Shown: one piece after another, positions 22,383-64,000 of the stretch
Position numbering within the stretch: the first letter of the stretch is position 1
How the letters are laid out: every line of letters starts with the position of its first letter
Origin: Takifugu bimaculatus
Taxonomy: Eukaryota > Chordata > Actinopteri > Tetraodontiformes > Tetraodontidae
Assembly (NCBI GenBank): GCA_004026145.2
Contig: CP034995.1
Coordinates: 1,756,226 to 1,820,225 of the forward strand
Reading direction: 5' to 3'
DNA length: 64,000 nucleotides
Position numbers and translations under genes: made by a program
Notes under the pieces: generated by a model
Seen by the model: the letters and a program-made list of their open reading frames with translations, nothing else
Database searches by the model: none
Told to the model about the DNA's origin: nothing

Positions 22383-22407
22383 GATCATAATTATAGTAAT
22401 TATGATC
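22383..22407. repeat. Perfect 11-bp inverted repeat, 3-nt spacer
   Basis: The arms GATCATAATTA and TAATTATGATC are exact reverse complements around TAG. The element is AT-rich and lies between ift27 and cacng2. Confidence 0.9.
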
Positions 22408-24645
22408 CCCCCGCATCTCTTTTTCTGTCTTCATTGTATGCTTGCGTGTATTTCCTGGAAGGGCTGGCTGATGTTAAGGTAGCGCACCTGAATACTCAAT
22501 GATTTGTTCCGTCACGGTGTGCACGGCTGTGTCTCAACATGCAGATTATGCACTTGTTTCTTCTGTTTCTGTGTAAATCTGCAGAGGAGGATGTGGAGTT
22601 CACACCGGCCCTTTTCATCAGCCTGAGAAAGTCATTCCGAGCACCTCGGCCATATCCTAAAGTCTGTCTCCTATTCTTTGATATGGAGGGTCGTGTCTGG
22701 GGAGTGTAATTTAATAACTTCTCGGGGCAGACGTGGGCTGTTGCTTATTGCTTTGGGAGACACTTCTCCATTTCCAGACATATTGAAACAGTCCGCCAGC
22801 AATCACACCGACGTGGAGATGAGCCCGATTCCAGCGGCTTTATGAACCTCAAGTGTGTTCAGTCATCCGTCCCTCTGAATGCAGCCATTCGCTCCCAGTA
22901 ATTACAGTTCAAAGCGGACTCGCTGCCTCGGAGCAGACCTCTAGCGCACCGCTAACAACTGTTGTTCAGCATTTAGCCACAAGAGAGAGCAACAGTTGTT
23001 GCTGCTGCTGTCTCCTTCAGAGCTCTGAGGTCTGCAGAGACCTGATAAAGGTCCACTGTGACATGTTAACCACAGGATGGGCAAACAGTTAATCAGCTGA
23101 TGCTTTTATGTCTGCGGTTAAAGATAGTGGGGTTCAACATTTGACTGTTCTGGGCATCATTATGAGCACCGTGTCCATGTAAACACATCAACAGTAAATT
23201 TTAAATGTAATAGCTGAGCAGAGCTGTGACATTTGGAAAAGGTCCACTGTAATAGATCTGTGATGTAATGACTTAACGACAGTAATAAAGACAACTGACT
23301 ACATGGAAATCTGCAGGGTTTATTCCAGCTGTATTTCACCGCAGTGTTCCTCACCCAAACAGGTTTATGGTCATCACACAGCCTGAGCACAAAGTTCTTG
23401 CTTAAGCCTTTACACCAACATCTGCTACAACTTCTCCTGCAGCTCTGCCTGTCTGGGGGCTTTCTCCTAAAATCTTTCATGTTTGAAAATATGATCTTTT
23501 GGGCATGCTGCACTTTCTGTCAGCCAAGCCCCCGAAGTGATTCAGGAGCCAACATGAATGACTATCAGACATTTGATGAAACTGACCTGCATCTCCTCTT
23601 TCTCAGACCCGGTGTGCATCTGTAGGTGTGTAAGAAGTTGTCCCATACTTCTTAATTGTCCATGACCAACATAAACTCACAGACAAGAGATCTGCTTTAC
23701 TCATTTGTAAACATCTAGCTTGCAGGCAGCCCGTGTGGCTGGCGTTCCAGAAAGTATGATGGATCTACCACAGTACCAACCAGCCTTTTTGTGTGAAAAA
23801 TGATTGTGAGTCCCTTGTTTTTATCCTTCACCTCATACCTGGTCAAGGTTTGGCCTCCTCATACCTACTGCACCTCCCTGCTACGTCATACGAGTAATCA
23901 AAGTCCCACAAATGGAGGAGTGCAGCAGGAATAAGCCACCTAAAGTCATTGCGTACCTCCAAACCAGAGGGGGGCACTGCGGCACTGCCAGAGCTGGGCT
24001 GCCCAATGCCTCCACTCCCCTTTCTCTCTCTCTCCTTCCTCCCAATATGTCCCTCCCTCACTCACCCCTCCTCAGTGATCACAGCAGTGCTGCAGAGACA
24101 TGCCGGCCACTTTGATCATCGCACTAGGGGAGGAGAGAGGGATGCAGCAAGAGAGAGAGAGAAAGAGAGCGCACAGTATCGTGCAGCAGGACATCGAGGC
24201 TGATGTTGAAGAATCTGACATTTATTCCACAGCTGGTGGAACAGCAGGTCAGGCAACCACTGGTGCGCGTACAAGGAGACGACCATGTAGCGAGAGTGAC
24301 TGAAAGCAAATCAGTGCTGGACAGAGTGCAGAGGGGAGGAGGCAGGGTGTTCTTTACCCATGAATAAAATTAATGAATCCCAGTTACACTGCAGTGGTTC
24401 TACAAACCGTCTCCACCCCGAGGATGTCTCATCCGTGCTGCTGCATTTTCTAATAACCAAGCATGATGTTTTCTCCCCTTATTTTTTCAAATATCAGCCT
24501 CAGAGACAGGTGCTTGGGAGGGAACTCAACAGCACAGGTGATGATGCAACATCAGGTATCAGCATGGGTCCTCACCTGATGTTGATACCCGGTGGCGGTG
24601 TTGATCATGCATCAAATGTGCGATTCCCCGCAAATATACGTGAGC

Positions 24646-24651
24646 TTTATT
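24646..24651 (-). terminator. cacng2: Candidate cacng2 polyadenylation signal AATAAA
   Basis: The minus strand reads GCAATAAAGC here, 1.66 kb after the cacng2 stop codon. Alternative AATAAA motifs on the same strand lie at 24771-24776 and 25683-25688, so distal and proximal 3' ends are both possible. None can be confirmed without transcripts. Confidence 0.35.
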
Positions 24652-26308
24652 GCACAATATAAAGCAGAATACATCATCTATCAGCTGAGTTTGAGCCGGG
24701 CTGCTCGCGGAGAGTTTTGAGCAAAGGTGACACAAGAAAGAGGCTTCTTTGCCCTGTTGGGGTTCAATTTTTTATTTGTCATCAGGACTTGATGCATCCA
24801 AGTTCAGAATCATTCAGTTTTGGCACCTTGAAAGACATTATGCGGTTTTTTTTTCCTTTTCAAAGAGATTTTCATTTACAACAACACAAACGCACCCCCC
24901 CCCCCAAAAAAAACCAAAACACTAAAATGAGACAAAGAAAGAGACTAAGGCTGTGTGAGTTCAAAGTAAATGAGGAGATCAAATAAAAATGCAAGATCGA
25001 GAAAAAAAGCCTTGATATTCTCCAAAGTTTTGCTCTTATTGTTTCATTTATAATGAAGCCCCCTCCCAATGTAACCGCTCAAATGAAAAGATGAATATCG
25101 ACACAGTACTGCAACATTAAGTTCTACATTGTCACCCCGCCGCCCTTACGTGGTGCCTTCATCCATTGAAAAACATAGGCTCCTTAAAAGCAGATCGGAT
25201 GATTTTGATTAGCATGCATGTAAATTCTTAATTTTTGGAGTCACTTAGCATCACCTTGCTGGTAGCCGAGTCCTCTCGTGCACTACTTCTCTGTCTTTGG
25301 CAGTAGTGACGTTTCATTGTCCACAGTCTTTTTCAAGTTTCCGTGGGCTCCTCGGTGAACCTCTCCGTACTCTGCCCCTACGTGGGGCATCAGCAAAAAG
25401 CAAGGGCAGCTCTTTCATCTCTGGTTGACCACGCCAGCTGCCAAAGTTTCTGCGGAAGGCCAAAAGATTTTTCTTTTTCATTTTTGCTGTAAAATAATGT
25501 AATGGTGTCATCTAATACTAACTGATATCAGTTTATCAGAGCGGCTGAAGCCTTAAATTTGCTCGTGTGTTGAGCCAGTCACTGAATCCTCCATCTTCAG
25601 TCCGTGATGACTTTGTTTACGCTCACTTGTAGGTTGCGTTTTTTTTTCTCGATGTTTTTGCATCAGGGAACTCTCGTCATGATTTATTGACATATATATT
25701 TATATATTATTAATATATAATCAATACATATATTAACATTTTTTTCTGTTTGTTTTTTTTTTTTTGCGGCCTGAATTTCTCCTTGCTAAAATCCCTCACC
25801 GCATTGTTTCACAGTATTAATGAGAATAAATAATGAAATCAAGAACAGCAACTAAAGAAGGGGGTCTGAAGGGAGGTAGGGTGTTTTGGGGGCAGGGGGG
25901 CTCTAGGATGGTCACGTGAGAGCGGGATCATCGGCTGGGGTCTTTCTATCAGACTGAGGAAGAGTAAAAAATATAAAGCTCGCCTTTCATTGGGTAGTCT
26001 GACCCCGCCCACCACGCCACGCGCTTCCACAGCCCCTCTTTCCCCATCCTCCCCCTCAAATCTTTACAAACATATTCAAAACTTTTTTTTAAACAATGGT
26101 CGATGGGAAAATCATGCATGCCTCTTTTTAGTTTCCTTTTTTAAAAACAGAATCTAGTTGATCATCGGAAGTGCTGCGGAGTGCTCCCGTCCCCTGTCCC
26201 CCTCTCTCCACCCAAGTCTCCTTACAGCATGATCTGTCTTTTAGCCGCATACCCCCCAAAAATTATTTTTCTAACTTTTCTCCAGGGCCTGAGGTCCCTT
26301 GAACAGTT

Positions 26309-57113
<30,805 letters not shown>

Positions 57114-58800
57114 GTTGCCGCATTCCACGAAAGGGGGGCCCCCTTTCCTCTTGATGTACAGGAAGTAAATATTTGTGAGTTTGCGTCGCCACGCCAGCTC
57201 GGAAAACGGGGGGTGGCCGGTCTCGGGCGGACGACGGTAGCGGGGGGCCGCTGGGGGGGCGGGGGAGTTAGGGGAGCTCGGGGGAAATCGTATGGTTGGT
57301 TTTGGGGTGGACAGCAAACAGGGAAGAATCGAGAGGAGTGCGGAGGTTGTTCGGCCCGGCCTACGGGTCAAACGGATTTTTGCGAGGCTGACGGGACCCT
57401 CGGCCACAGAGGGGTCTAAATTCCAGTTCTCGAGCGGCGGCTAAGATGCCCCGCTCTGGAATCTGAAAAAATAAGTTGACCTAAAAACTTCTAGCAGATC
57501 CCGCAGGAGGTTTAGTCTGGGACAGAGGCCTACTTTGTGGAGTTGGAAGGCCTCTAAATGTCAGGCGCCGAACAAGGCCGAAATAATCAGAAGATGGAGG
57601 ACGTTGCTCTGCTTCTCTGTGGTTGTCTCAGGCCTCGCAGCCTGACGCTGACAGATATGGAATGATGTGCACAGAGAGCCAGAGTTTTACCTACACGGCC
57701 TTTACTGTGATGCTCATGCAGGAAAACAGCCAACCAGGTAAACTTCCTGCTGTAAACACCTGAACGCAGACCAGGACAGGCATGCACACAGTGTGAGTGA
57801 ACTCAGGGATGAAGAAACACCAGAATGTGGGGGTGGAGGGTGGTGAAGTCTAATCCAGCTGGTCACCTGGTTGTTTTTTAAACAAATGCCTCCTCAAATA
57901 CCTCCACCAGATGATGAAACTATTCAGGATGAGGTTTGACTGATGTATCTCAGTGGCTCAGTGAATTATAGAGGCTCATGGAAATTCTGGAAGAACCAGG
58001 CTTGCATGTACTCTGGAAGGGAGGGAGACAGGCAGGACAGAGAGACAGGACCCCAACAATATGTAGGAAAGACAAAAGGAAGAGGTCTGGATGCGCTGAG
58101 AGGAATAAAGGAACAAATTTCAAACCCGCAGATGAAAGTGCTCCATACAAAAATCGAGGACAGGACAATAAATAATGCCAAATAATCAGCCGGTAACCAT
58201 GACTGCCTTGAAAGCCACTCAGGATGGAGAAAAATAACCAACCAGGGACGATCAACCCCCTTTTCCTGATTTGGAAAAAAAAAATACAGCCAATGAAAGG
58301 ACAAAAAAAATGGTTAAGTTTTGAAAATCAAACGAGCCTGCTTAGTTTTCCTTTTTCCTAAAATTCTGATCCTCAGATTCCATATGTGGTCCCTAGACCT
58401 TTTGCCGGTGACAGGAGGAATCTGCTGTAAGAGGCTACAGGCAGCGGAACCGACGACACAGCGCGGAGAGAGGGGCGCATCCAGGCGGAGAGGCCGAGCA
58501 TCACCGCTCAAACAGCCGCTCGCAGGTGTGAGGAGAACACGGAGGCGATGGACGAGGCTCCCCGGAGCGCCGCAGCCTCTTCCTCTGGCATCCACACGAT
58601 CCTACGCGGTTATGACACGGCGACGGCGAGCGCACAAGTCTCTCACGGACCCGTTTACAGTCATCACCTTCAAGGCGCAAAAAAAAAAATAAAATTCAAA
58701 AAATCACCACGAATCGCCAAAACGGTTGCGATTTTTGGCAAAGCTGTCAAGCGTCGGGGTTCAAGTGCGCGCCCGCCCCCCTAAAAACATACGTGGACCC
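57114..58800 (-). promoter_or_regulatory. cacng2: cacng2 5'UTR and GC-rich promoter region
   Basis: The region immediately upstream of the start codon is GC- and CpG-rich at 57150-57420, and a second CpG-rich patch lies at 58440-58660. On the plus strand, G-runs at 57242-57284 form a strong G-quadruplex motif. The reading frame of cacng2 stays open upstream of the ATG for roughly 100 codons with no in-frame ATG. The transcription start is not identifiable, and no TATA box at a convincing position was seen. Confidence 0.55.
57242..57284 (+). promoter_or_regulatory. G-quadruplex motif in the cacng2 5' region
   Basis: Five G-runs of 6, 7, 5, 4 and 5 bases are separated by loops CCGCT, C, AGTTA and AGCTC. 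This fits the G3+N1-7 pattern well. The G-rich strand is the template strand of cacng2, so the mRNA itself would be C-rich here. Confidence 0.6.
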
Positions 58801-61800
58801 TAATTATAACCCGGTAAAGGCGAGCAACACATCGGTCCTCCGTTTCCTCGTTTTTCTTCTTCGGAGAGCTGAGATAGAAGTGGAGAGAGGAGAGGAGAGG
58901 AGGAGGAGGAGGAGGAGGGGGTGGATGATGGCTGGAGGCAGAGGATGAAAAAAATCGACACAAGCAGAGAGAAGGAGAGAGAGACAAAGACAGAGACACA
59001 GAGAGAGAGAGAGCGAGGGAGAGAGAGGGAGAGTTCCGTGCGCAGCAGCAGCAGCTTCACCGCGCAAAAACAAGCGCACTGCAAAAAAAAAAAAAAAGTC
59101 TTTTTCAACAAGTCACTGCCGCTGACGATTAATCTCAGTACTTCTTTTTCTTTTTCTCGGAGGGTTTTTGGGGTTCAGTGTTTGTCAGCTGTTGCTGGTT
59201 CAGTGTGACAAGTTCCCTTCTTTATGATGCCAGTTTCCACTCTTGGCTTATTTTTTTTCACTGTTGTAAAATTTGAATAAGGGACAAAACATGCCAAATT
59301 ACCTATCCATGATCCAATACAGTAATAAAAAAGGGTAGTCCATGGTAACTGAAATAAACAACAGTCCGGCTTTAAAAAAGTGAGATTCGATCGAGGAAAA
59401 CAAAACAAAACAAAAACATATTTTCAAGTCTCTTTTTTGAAGTAACCTGACCATTGATCAGTATTTCAAACTGCATCATTCCCCAAAAGAACTTGGCAAT
59501 GAGCATTAAAGTTTTATCAGAATGTGATAAAAGGTGATTTTATTTCACTTGCTGAGACTAAACTGAAAATTTAGAAAAAAAAAAAGATTTTGTTTGACCG
59601 CCCCTGACCTCTGTCTTGCAGGAGACCCGTTGCTTGTTTGTGTGTTGTGCCCAATAGAATCAACAATGGGTCGCTGTTAATGTGAGACGCAGGTTCTTTT
59701 AAAATTTCCTGACGAGCTGGCGGAAACTAGCAGGCCGATCGGGACACACCCGACCCTAGCAGTCTGGATGCATCCGGCTGTGCAGCCAGCGAACCGGGAC
59801 CTGTAGCCTGAACGTGACTCCGTTCTGTGTTTCATATCCAGAGAACACAGAGATTTCTGTCCAACCGCTGAGACACACTTCATAATTCAGATAAAAATGC
59901 TGAATAATAAAGTGTTTCAAGTACCTTGGAAGGTCTTTTCCATTATATTTTAATCACAACTTCAAATGTACAGTATCCTGATGTCTCATACTGTCCATCA
60001 TCCCAGAGCACCATGGTAACCACTCACGGCTCTGCCGTGGCCTCGCTGGATCCACGGCAACTGTCTCCCTCTTGTGATTTTCTGCATCGCAGCTGCTTGG
60101 TATTTTCATGGGACTTGATGCAGATGCAGGCCAGGAGCTCTCCCAACCTCTGTGTTAGCAAGCAAAACTGCGGCTTGTGCCCGATGGCAACGGTGGAGAG
60201 CACCGATCGGTTCGACTGATCTCCGACTCTGCAGCTCTTCCTTAAAATGCAGGATTTGATGTGACGAAGGAGGAGTGAGGAGGTTAAATAGCAAGCGTTG
60301 CAGTAGTCCTTGAATATGAAGTGAATGGCGCCAAGAAGGTTGAGATGGCTTCTGACTTTCAGATGCATGGAGCTCACATCCTACACATCACTGTGGGCTA
60401 TAAAGCACAAATATAGAGGAAGTGGAATTCATACGCATCTCATCATTTCTGGGTACCAAAGTTCATATTGTTCACACTTATCTCTCACTGACATTTGCAG
60501 CCTGATATGCAAAGCTGTTCACTACATCTATAGGTACGAGGCTGCCAGCATCGCTGGCCTGGAATAACAATTCACATGGGCTGGGATTGAATGTTTAAAT
60601 GGAGGAGCTGAAACCATACGTGTCTCAAACGATGGCCCACTGCTGCAGAAAGCCTGAGCGGTGAAATTCCGGCATTGTTAAAGCATTTCTGAAATTACAC
60701 AAAGTTGCCTGTTGGGGATGCTGTAATTAAATGTCAGCCGTCAAACTTTGAAAGGCCATAACTGCTGCAGCGCTCGTCTGATCTGGATGTAATGAGCGAG
60801 TCTGTGTCTTTGTCAGCGATTGGCCTACAGCTGCCTGCACCATCCAAGGGTGATCACATGCATGGCCTGCTTCTCCTCAACATGTCTGTCCACATGCAGC
60901 CAGCATCAGCCTCATTAATGCCGGGAAGAGAAAGCCGGCATTGCCACAGATTTGACAGAAAGCAGCATTCTGCATCACGCGCGTTCTCGTTTCTCGATGA
61001 GCGAGAAGGTCAGTGCCGCCCATGTGAGACACTCCGTCCTGTGCAGCACCCCGCAGGAATAACCAACTTTGAAACAGATTCAAATCATAACTTTAATCAC
61101 ACAAATCGAACACAATCCTGAGTGTCCGACATGAAAGAGCTCGGATGAAGGAACGACACCCTTTTGTGTTTAATGGAGCATCATTTCAAAATTAAACTAA
61201 TCAGAGCAAGTTCATCATTAAAAGTTGGAGAGACTTTGCTGCTCTGTGGTTGTAATTTATTAATACTTGTTTTTAATGTATAGATATTTTAGACTCCAGA
61301 GGTGTTGGGGGGGGAGGGCAAGATAAAAAAAAAACTATTCGAAAAAGAAGGTGCAACGGAGCAAAGAGACCAAGAGAGGGTGATCAGAAGAAGAAGAGAG
61401 ACGCAGAGAGCGAACAGTCTGCCATGTTGGCCGCCCTCCCTCCTCCTCCTCTGGGGTGTAGAGGACATGTTTAACATTCTACTCTACTCCTCCTCCTCTC
61501 CTCTCTCATCCAGCCACAGCCGCAAGTCCCTGCTGCACCCCGGCTGCTGATGGCCAGAGACGAGACGAGCGGCTCAGTAGAGCCTTTAATCATGACCAGC
61601 CCGCCGTTGTTGCCGCATTGTTGATGCTGCATTCCTAAGCAAAGTGCTGGTGACGCGCTGTTGTTCTCCTCCAGGAACGCGTCTGATCAAGGTGTTGTTC
61701 AGGCCAAAGTCACATCTGCTGCAGAAGAAAGATGACGCTGGAGAAAATTACACGATTCCTTTCCCTTTTCCGTTTTACAAAAAGAACATTTATCTGCATA

Positions 61801-64000
61801 ATTACCGTTAATGTATCTTTTTTGGTCAAGCAAGTGCTCTGTTTCTTCTGTTGACTGCACAAGCACATTTCTGCTCAATTGGAATTATTAGTTCATTTGA
61901 CATGGATCACACGCGTCGTTCAAATTAGGAAGCAACAGCTTCATTTTGTTTATTTCCTATTTTCTATTCATCTGCATTTCTTGGAACCAGAAATGAGGTT
62001 TCTGAGCATTGCGGGTCACAAACTGATCCGACCGTCGTCGCATGTGGTTGGAATAATCTGGTTTGGACAAAGGGGCTGCATCTATGATGAAGGCAGATAC
62101 GCTCACAACCTTAGACTGCTTTTGTCATGGTTTCCTGAGCCGGTGGATGAGGAGCTGCTGGCATAGATGGCTCCAGCCCTGTGATGTATCTCTGCTGCTC
62201 CTTTGCATTTGAGTGTGAGAGTGCGCAGAAGGTGGGCGCATAAGCATGTGCGCTGCATTTTAATTTTAATGCACTACGGAGGAGTATTTCACAGAGGAAC
62301 ATGCAGACACATGCAAAAAAAAAAAAAAAAAAACCCAACCCAACCCATTTGCACGTCTGATTCAGGCTAATACTTTCCTTCATGCTTGTCTCCTCTGCCC
62401 TCCCACGCCTCCTTGCTGCCTGAGGGTGAGCCGGGGTGTCCTGCTCCTCCTGCACTTGTCGCGGGCTTCCAGTCAGCACGAACAACTCGTTACCTGCTGC
62501 AACCTGGCCTACTTCGAAAGTTCCTCCCCTGCTCTGCTGCGGCGCCATCAGCAAAGTCAGACAGAACGAGGTGGGGGACAAGTGAGGTGGAGCAGGGAGA
62601 AAGAGGGCAGATAAGCTGAAGAGGTGTTTTATTTATTGTCCTGAGAGGCAGAACCACTGAATGCTTCTCCCGAAACTGATCAGGTTGGGGTTTGTTGGTA
62701 TCATCTGTAAAATCAAAGCCCTCCTGGGAGGACCGCAGGGACATCTGCTGGTCCAGAGGCTGCCGATCCTGTCCAGTCGCTCCGGATTTTCCTTTTTGGC
62801 ATCCCAGCTCCAGACAGGAAGTTTTACTATGCAAATCTGTGAAGCGGAAATGTCCAAATACATCGAGTCCAAATTCATTCTCAGGCAGTAATTTTATTAT
62901 TTCAAGCAAATTTGAGCTGAAACAACAGGCTGCCAGTGAGCAGCATACAATTTTGGCTGTTTTGCATTTTATTCTGGGTTAGCCTGCTTTATTCCAGATT
63001 AGTCATTGCCATATTCTTGGTCAGAATTATTCTCCACTAGTACAAAAGCTGTTCCCAGAAGGGCAAAGCGACACATGTTCAGAGTGCTCACAAACATGTT
63101 ACAAAGCAGCAGCTCTGACCTAGATCACACACCTTTACCTGTCGCGGTGTGATGTGTCCCGTCTTCAGAAGCGAGAGCGGCGGGTTTCCAGTTTTTCCCT
63201 TTTAAAATGATGATGACCTGACCTCCTTTCAGGATTAATTTGCATGAATTAAATAATACATCAACACTCTGGGTATTTGTAGAAGGGTCTGAGTCCTCAA
63301 AAGCAAAAAGAGGAAATGAAAACTGTCCGCTCTGTTATTCAGGTCAAATACATCAATTAATCATTTGCACTGTCCAGTTTGCTTCTGCTTCTGAGATTAC
63401 GCCATTTGGCACCTCTGTTCTGTTCCAGGAAGCGGGGCCTCGGTCATCCGCGTTTTATGGCATGTCGCCTGGTTTCTAAATCTGATGAATGTTTGCGTTT
63501 TAGCTCCACTTTGAACAGACAATCTCAACAAGAATCGGCTGATTCTCCAGACGCTTACAGGGTTTGCAGGTTTGTGTCTTTCACCCAATCCAATCAGTTA
63601 CGCACAAACACTGACCTTATCACAAACCAACGCCTGATCAGCACTTTCCTAGGTAATGGTCATTGTATATTCCAGGGGAACGACGGTCAGGGAGCCGACA
63701 CAGACGTCATGAATATATGTCCTTCCTGAAGCCACAGTTGTCGTTCAATTATGTGGATAAGTGCAGGTCTGGGAGTGAAAAGAGGAGGGCCAGCCTGAAT
63801 CCTGTAGAGATCCTGCTATTACACGTGAAAACTCTGCTCTCAAGGAGGAGAGAGGTCTCGAGGTGGTCCTCAGAACCTCAGAAGTCAGGGTTAATGGAGC
63901 CAAGGAGGGAGAAAGACAGCAGCTCATTCATAGTTGCCCCAGAGCGCTCTTTTCCTCTTTATCCTACACTTTAGATTTACACCACTGTCCCAGAGGTCTC
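58801..64000. other. Intergenic DNA upstream of cacng2
   Basis: No coding exon was recognised on either strand. A purine-rich tract lies at 58866-59035, poly(A) runs at 59082-59097 and near 62316-62332, and an 8-bp inverted repeat at 60917-60942. Distal cacng2 regulatory elements may lie here, but none can be shown from the sequence. Confidence 0.6.
58866..59035. repeat. Purine-rich (GGA)n/(GA)n tract
   Basis: GAGGAGA and GGA trinucleotide units at 58880-58920 are followed by GAGA-rich sequence to 59035. On the cacng2-sense strand this is polypyrimidine. Confidence 0.85.

Larger units (their letters stand above)
21649..26308. other. Tail-to-tail ift27/cacng2 interval, including the cacng2 3'UTR
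   Basis: ift27 and cacng2 converge here. The right part, about 24640-26308, is probably the cacng2 3'UTR. It holds an AU-rich block at 25680-25745, several T-runs and candidate polyadenylation signals on the minus strand. A perfect 11-bp inverted repeat sits at 22383-22407. I found no protein-coding exon. Confidence 0.65.

Noticed and set aside
60009..60030. A REST/RE1-like site (AGAGCACCATGGTAACC) upstream of cacng2
   Set aside because: Only the left half resembles RE1; the right half (GGACAGCGCC-type) is absent.

Overview
The window is vertebrate nuclear DNA, almost certainly from a teleost fish. The genes are split by GT-AG introns. Intergenic and intronic sequence is full of CA/TG, CT, GGAT/ATCC, GATA and GGTA microsatellites. 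There are scraps of fish-type interspersed repeats, and the proteins read as slightly diverged orthologues of mammalian chromosome 22 genes. I see no bacterial, viral or plasmid feature, no CRISPR array, no tRNA or rRNA gene and no intact transposon. About 3.4 kb of 64 kb (roughly 5%) codes for protein.

Layout from left to right. (1) 1-4443, minus strand: the 5' seven coding exons of tab1 (TAK1-binding protein 1, a PP2C-like pseudophosphatase adaptor). Its 3' end lies outside the window to the left. (2) 6722-16786, minus strand: the complete four-exon synaptic-vesicle gene syngr1 (synaptogyrin-1, 232 aa). (3) 16787-17726: a compact head-to-head promoter interval. It carries a perfect match to the RFX X-box consensus 119 bp before the next start codon. 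(4) 17727-21648, plus strand: the complete seven-exon ciliary Rab-like GTPase gene ift27 (199 aa). (5) 21649-26308: a tail-to-tail intergenic stretch that includes the cacng2 3'UTR. (6) 26309-57113, minus strand: the complete four-exon cacng2 (stargazin, TARP gamma-2, 322 aa), spread over 31 kb with a 21.7-kb first intron. (7) 57114-64000: the GC-rich cacng2 5'UTR and promoter with a strong G-quadruplex motif, then non-coding upstream DNA.

The genes do not form one pathway. syngr1 and cacng2 are neuronal membrane proteins, one of synaptic vesicles and one of AMPA-receptor complexes. ift27 belongs to intraflagellar transport complex B, and tab1 to TAK1/p38 inflammatory signalling. The link between them is positional. 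SYNGR1-TAB1 and CACNG2-IFT27 are neighbouring pairs on human chromosome 22, and here the two pairs sit together with a different relative orientation.

I found no convincing previously undescribed system. The observations most worth a second look are the X-box in the shared syngr1/ift27 promoter, the G4-rich cacng2 5'UTR with its stop-free in-frame upstream reading frame, oppositely oriented tetranucleotide arrays near cacng2 exon 2, a duplicated 94-bp intronic segment, several perfect short hairpins, and an intronic 83-codon frame with a membrane-like segment. All exon boundaries were set by hand from splice signals and reading phase; no transcript data were available.
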